A DNA stretch of 64,000 nt. Source: Maccoyibacter intestinihominis (GTDB lineage Bacteria; Bacillota; Clostridia; Lachnospirales; Lachnospiraceae). The position numbers and the translations under genes are program-made. The stretch spans positions 62,001-126,000 of the forward strand of contig NZ_JBBMEX010000004.1 in NCBI RefSeq assembly GCF_040096355.1, in the 5' to 3' direction. Below, piece after piece: positions 60,229 through 64,000 of the stretch. Under the pieces are notes generated by a model. It had not been told where the DNA came from. It saw only the letters and a program-made list of their open reading frames with translations, and did not search any database. How positions within the stretch are numbered: the stretch's first letter is position 1; each line of letters begins with the position of its first letter.

Positions 60229-61164
60229 TTAGCACAAAATCCGCAGTTTTCCCTTTTCCGCCTCGAACCGGATATCCGTGCGATAACCACAGAATTCCCC
60301 ATCGGAATGCACGACTAACGGTGTATCGGAATGGATACGGACACTCTTTGTATCCTTTAACCGCAGCCCCTGAATTTTTTTATGTTTTTTCAATAGAAGT
60401 CTGAGCAGCATCCGCGGCATTTTTTTCTTCGGTATGTCCTCTACGAATATGACAGACAATAACCCGTCATCATTTTTTGCATCCGGTGCCATCGGAACAC
60501 CACCACCCTCATAAGGCTGGTTCATAGCAGCTGCAAAGACCATATCCTTTAACTCGTAGCTTTCTCCGCCTTCAAATTCTATGTAAGCATCCTGTACCTG
60601 CAAAGCCCGCATACTCTTTACGGTCAATATCAGATAGACTAATTTTCCAAGTCCGATACGGTTTAAAAACGTCTTTAACTTTGCATGAAGTGCCAGCTCA
60701 CAGACTAAGGCATCAAAACCGATCCCTGCACTGATCGCATACAGACGGCTCTGCCGGATGCCTCTGTCATCCGCCCATGACACTCTTCCTAAATCCATGT
60801 ATCGTGCCTGTTCTGCTTCTAAGATTCTCTGTAATGCCTCTAACGGATCTTTTGCACTGATCCCAAGTCCTCTTCCTAAGTCATTTCCGGAACCGGATGG
60901 GATATAGCCAAACGTGACTTTTTCAAAATGCTCCATGCCGTTGATGACTTCATTTGCCGTACCATCCCCTCCAACGACAATAAGACGGATATCTTTATCC
61001 GCCTTATTACATATCATTTTTGCCAGTCTGGTTGCATGTCCCGGGTATTCTGAAACATATGCCTTATAGGCAACCTCCCTTTGATCTAACTCCAATTTCA
61101 GCTGATGCCATGTCTTAGCTGCTTTCCCCGTACGGGAGGTCAGATTTACAATAAAATAATACAT
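60229..61164 (-). CDS. Diacylglycerol/lipid kinase (DgkB/YegS family)
   Basis: The product is a 311-residue soluble lipid kinase. It has the catalytic-domain loop VVGGDGTANEVINGM, YIPSGSGNDLGRGLG, and a C-terminal half with LSVIFVEDIPKKKMPRML and HSDGEFCGYRTD. These fit DgkB/YegS-type kinases that return diacylglycerol to phosphatidic acid. It follows malQ by 14 bases, an unusual operon partner. Confidence 0.87.
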   Translation of the reverse strand: MYYFIVNLTSRTGKAAKTWHQLKLELDQREVAYKAYVSEYPGHATRLAKMICNKADKDIRLIVVGGDGTANEVINGMEHFEKVTFGYIPSGSGNDLGRGLGISAKDPLEALQRILEAEQARYMDLGRVSWADDRGIRQSRLYAISAGIGFDALVCELALHAKLKTFLNRIGLGKLVYLILTVKSMRALQVQDAYIEFEGGESYELKDMVFAAAMNQPYEGGGVPMAPDAKNDDGLLSVIFVEDIPKKKMPRMLLRLLLKKHKKIQGLRLKDTKSVRIHSDTPLVVHSDGEFCGYRTDIRFEAEKGKLRILC

Positions 61165-61178
61165 TATATTTGTCTTCC

Positions 61179-62660
61179 TTATCTTCTAAGACGTCCATAT
61201 AACTCCGTCTTATGATGTAATTTATTTGCGAGCGGAGCATTGATCTGTCCCGGAAGTGCTCTCCACGTCCAGTTACCCCCTAACGTAGACGGTATATTCA
61301 TTCTGGCACTGCTTCCAAGACCGATCAGATCCTGCATCGTGACCACAGCAAGATTTGCCGAACTCATCCATGCTCCACACATCATACCCCAATTATAACC
61401 CTCTTCTTTTGTCATCCGCAAGTATTCTTTTGCCTTTTTTACACTGTTCTTTGGTGCCTGCTTCATCCAGCCTAAGATCGTATCATTATCATGCGTTCCT
61501 GTATACACGACACAATGCTTGTCGTAATTGTGCGGCATATAATCACTGTCATCTCTTGAATCAAAGGCAAACTGCACGACTTTCATGCCCGGATAACCGG
61601 AATCTGCCACAAGCTGTAATACCGAAGGGGTCAAAAATCCCAAATCTTCTACGATAATATCCAGTTTTCCCAACTTTTCTTCCACTGCACGAAACAGTTC
61701 CATCCCCGGACCGTTTCTCCACACGCCGTTTCTTGCCGTGGTATCTTTGCCCGGAATTGCATAATAGGAGTCAAATCCGCGGAAATGGTCAATTCTTATC
61801 ACATCATAGAGCGTGGACATCTTACGAAGGCGCATCGTCCACCAGCTGTAACCGTCCTCCCGCATCACATCCCAGCGAAACAGCGGATTTCCCCACAACT
61901 GTCCATCTGCTGAAAATGCATCCGGTGGGCAGCCTGCCACATCGATCGGCTCTAAATTCTCATCTAAATAAAATTGTGACGGATTTGTCCAGACATCTAC
62001 ACTGTCACCCGCTACATAGATTGGAACATCACCAATAATGCGGATACCCCGCTCATTCGCATAATTTTTCAACTCACACCACTGCTCAAAGAAAAGATAC
62101 TGTAACATTTTCCAAAAATCAATCTCATCTGCATAAGTATCCTTTGCCTTAGCAATTGCTTCTGCCTCTCGGAATTTCAGCGGACGTTCCCATTCAGACC
62201 ACTGTGCTCCATTATGTGCTTCTTTCAATGCCATAAACAGTGCAAAATCATCTAACCAGTCTGCTTCTTTTTCACAGAACTGCCAATACTCCTGTGGCAC
62301 ATTTTCAAAAAAACGCACCTTTGCTTTTCTCAATAAGTCATAACGGTTTTCATAAAGAAGCGCATAGTCCACGGTATCGTCTTTTACATTCCACTGATAG
62401 GATCTGCACTCACTCTTTTTTAAGAGCTTCTTAGTACACAGAATATCTAAATCGATAAAGTAAGGGTTTCCGGCAAATCCGGAAGGTGACTGGTATGGAG
62501 AATCTCCATAACTGGTCGGACAGATTGGAAGCATCTGCCAATAAGTCTGCCCCGCCTTTTCTAAAAAATCCACAAACTGCTTTGCCTGCTTTCCCATTGT
62601 TCCAATCCCATATGGGGATGGAAGGGAGGACATATGCATTAATACACCACTACTTCTCAT
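61179..62660 (-). CDS. malQ: 4-alpha-glucanotransferase (amylomaltase)
   Basis: MalQ transfers maltosyl chains in maltodextrin use. The 493-residue GH77 enzyme has SSLPSPYGIGTMG, IRIIGDVPIYVAGDSVDVW, VDVAGCPPDAFSADGQLWGN-type sequence, IDHFRGFDSYYAIP (catalytic Asp) and IIVEDLGFLTPSV (catalytic Glu), then TGTHDNDTILGW. The start overlaps the LacI stop (ATGA). It is co-transcribed with the regulator and the sugar permease. Confidence 0.96.
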   Translation of the reverse strand: MRSSGVLMHMSSLPSPYGIGTMGKQAKQFVDFLEKAGQTYWQMLPICPTSYGDSPYQSPSGFAGNPYFIDLDILCTKKLLKKSECRSYQWNVKDDTVDYALLYENRYDLLRKAKVRFFENVPQEYWQFCEKEADWLDDFALFMALKEAHNGAQWSEWERPLKFREAEAIAKAKDTYADEIDFWKMLQYLFFEQWCELKNYANERGIRIIGDVPIYVAGDSVDVWTNPSQFYLDENLEPIDVAGCPPDAFSADGQLWGNPLFRWDVMREDGYSWWTMRLRKMSTLYDVIRIDHFRGFDSYYAIPGKDTTARNGVWRNGPGMELFRAVEEKLGKLDIIVEDLGFLTPSVLQLVADSGYPGMKVVQFAFDSRDDSDYMPHNYDKHCVVYTGTHDNDTILGWMKQAPKNSVKKAKEYLRMTKEEGYNWGMMCGAWMSSANLAVVTMQDLIGLGSSARMNIPSTLGGNWTWRALPGQINAPLANKLHHKTELYGRLRR

Positions 62661-63679
62661 CCTTCTCCTCCGCTCGTTAGTTTTTTAACACTTTCACCTG
62701 TGATCAGATCCACATTGACGGTCTCGTGGATACTGCCCGCCTGGAAATCAATAAAGTTGAACAATATCTCAACTCCCCGGATTGCTAACTCTCTTGCCGG
62801 CTGTTTGATCGTTGTCAGCTTCGGATTGTAGTAATCTGCTAACTCAATCCCATCAAATCCGATGACCGAAATATCCTCCGGTACATTGAACCCTTTATCC
62901 TTTAATGCCCGGATTGCTCCAATCGCAGTCACATCCGCCATTGCAAAGATTGCCGTAATATCCGGCGCTTTTTCTAACAACCGCACCATGGCACGATATG
63001 CACTGTCAAAAGAAAACCGGCAATTCTCATAATACTTCTCTTTGTCAAACTCCAGCCCATGCTTCTTAAAACTTTCAAGACAGCCTAAATACCGTTGCTG
63101 GCTCGTATGGGAAAGCGTGATATCACCGCCAAGAATCCCGATGTTTTTATGCTTATTCTCTAACAGGTAATCCATTGCCTGCTTCGCTGCTGCGATATCA
63201 TCTACCGATACACTCGAAAGATTCTCAAACGGAAGTTCTTTTCCACAGTTTGTGATCAGGACTCCCGGCACTTCGATCTGTTCATATTTTTCTTTAAAGT
63301 TCGACGGATTTCCCCCTAAAAACAGGATTCCCATCGGTTTTCGTTCTCTGCATAAGATCAGTGCCTGCTCTACCTCATTTTTATCCTCGTCCATGTAACA
63401 GACCTCTGCAGAGTACTTAGTCTCTTCTAACATTTTTTGTACTTCTTCCACGATATTGGCAAAAAGCATATTCGACGTACCTTTTACCAATACCGCAATA
63501 TTTTTACTCGTACTCTGCTTCAAATGTTTTGCATTATTGTTCGGTATAAAATTATAAGCCGCTACGATCTCACTGATCCTTTTTTTCGCTTCCGGACTGA
63601 CATCCCGTCTGTTATTGAGTACCCTCGATACCGTACTTACGGAATAGCCCGATTCTTTTGCAATATCTTTTATGGTCAA
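62657..63679 (-). CDS. LacI-family transcription regulator
   Basis: The product is a 340-residue repressor with an N-terminal helix-turn-helix and hinge (IKDIAKESGYSVSTVSRVLN) and a periplasmic-binding-like sensor domain (residues 60-335; LFANIVEEVQKMLEE, SVSVDDIAAAKQAMDYLLEN, VIGFDGIELADYYNP). The start is TTG with GGTGGG six bases upstream. It lies between the ABC sugar permease and malQ, so it likely controls maltodextrin or alpha-glucan uptake genes. Confidence 0.94.
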   Translation of the reverse strand: MTIKDIAKESGYSVSTVSRVLNNRRDVSPEAKKRISEIVAAYNFIPNNNAKHLKQSTSKNIAVLVKGTSNMLFANIVEEVQKMLEETKYSAEVCYMDEDKNEVEQALILCRERKPMGILFLGGNPSNFKEKYEQIEVPGVLITNCGKELPFENLSSVSVDDIAAAKQAMDYLLENKHKNIGILGGDITLSHTSQQRYLGCLESFKKHGLEFDKEKYYENCRFSFDSAYRAMVRLLEKAPDITAIFAMADVTAIGAIRALKDKGFNVPEDISVIGFDGIELADYYNPKLTTIKQPARELAIRGVEILFNFIDFQAGSIHETVNVDLITGESVKKLTSGGEG

Positions 63680-63699
63680 TTTCTTCCCACCAATCTCTT

Positions 63700-64000
63700 T
63701 TATCCTTTTACAGCACCTGCTACTACACCTTCAATGATATATTTCTGGCATGCCATATAGAATATGACAATCGGAACAATGGAAAGTACCAGCATTGCCA
63801 TTAATGCTCCAAGGTCTTTATTACCATTGGTTCCCACAAGCATCTGTATTACAACAGGAATCGTCTTATATCTGGTACTGATCCCGATGACCAGATAAGG
63901 GAGCAGAAAGTCATTCCAGATCCACATTACATTTAAGATTGCAACGGTGATCGCCGTAGGTTTTAAAATCGGAAATACCACCCTGAAATACGTCTGCAGC
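63700..64000 (-). CDS. Sugar ABC transporter permease (MalG-like), C-terminal part
   Basis: This is a partial gene; the frame continues beyond base 64000. The visible part is the C-terminal third, with VVFPILKPTAITVAILNVMW, WNDFLLPYLVIGIS and a final helix ending in KYIIEGVVAGAVKG. These are the conserved end of MalG/CUT1-family permeases. It stops 20 bases before the LacI gene and belongs to the alpha-glucan operon with malQ. Confidence 0.88.
   Translation of the reverse strand, partial: LQTYFRVVFPILKPTAITVAILNVMWIWNDFLLPYLVIGISTRYKTIPVVIQMLVGTNGNKDLGALMAMLVLSIVPIVIFYMACQKYIIEGVVAGAVKG

Noticed and set aside
1..64000. CRISPR arrays, tRNA or rRNA genes, prophage or transposase genes
   Set aside because: No regularly spaced direct repeats, cloverleaf sequences or recombinase frames were seen on either strand by reading; a tRNA scan was not possible.

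Overview
The window is a chromosomal segment of a spore-forming, anaerobic Firmicute, most likely a Lachnospiraceae-type Clostridium relative. The evidence is low-to-moderate G+C, strong GGAGG ribosome sites, the complete spoIIIA operon and spoIVA, a PolC-type replicative polymerase, a manganese-free DXP isoprenoid route, an oxygen-independent (cbi-type) cobalamin pathway and tandem secreted Fn3 proteins. Nearly every gene is on the minus strand; only uraA is on the plus strand.

Layout. 1-8.1 kb: an envelope and translation block, transcribed right to left. A polysaccharide deacetylase, a bactofilin, pyrH and frr are followed by a terminator, then uppS-cdsA-dxr-rseP-ispG and the start of polC. 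8.1-10.1 kb: an orphan LytTR regulator and an unknown helical protein. 10.1-15.2 kb: a five-gene peptide/nickel-type ABC importer. 15.6-17.1 kb: a DUF362-ferredoxin protein and a decayed chemoreceptor-like remnant. 17.1-38.3 kb: a roughly 21-gene cobalamin operon read from one promoter and one cobalamin riboswitch. It runs from a lipoprotein cobaltochelatase (CbiK), a NEAT-like lipoprotein and BtuFCD, through the late genes (cbiP, cobT, cobU, cobS, cobC, cbiB, cobD), to the corrin-ring genes (cbiC, D, F, G, H, a cbiJ-E-T fusion, cbiA). No cobA/cysG-type uroporphyrinogen methyltransferase, cbiL or adenosyltransferase gene is present, so those steps must be encoded elsewhere. 38.3-39.5 kb: deoB. 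39.5-44.3 kb: spoIIIAA-AH. 44.4-48.6 kb: a gene fragment, rpsU and three Fn3 proteins. 48.6-55 kb: alaS with a small membrane protein upstream, rnhA, and a purine-salvage set (metallo-hydrolase, amidohydrolase, purine nucleoside phosphorylase). 55.1-56.5 kb: uraA. 56.5-61.2 kb: PAP2 phosphatase, Mrp ATPase, spoIVA, a ferritin-like protein and a lipid kinase. 61.2-64 kb: malQ, a LacI regulator and the end of a sugar ABC permease.

Most interesting non-coding content. A roughly 310-bp fold-back element is present in two full, oppositely oriented copies and one truncated copy. It carries terminal inverted repeats and two apical hairpins, one of which shows compensatory base changes between copies; one copy has a perfect 8-bp target duplication. 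Two consecutive genes, the ferritin-like gene and spoIVA, have their Shine-Dalgarno sequences buried in perfect 14-bp and 11-bp hairpin stems. No tRNA, rRNA, transposase or CRISPR array was seen.
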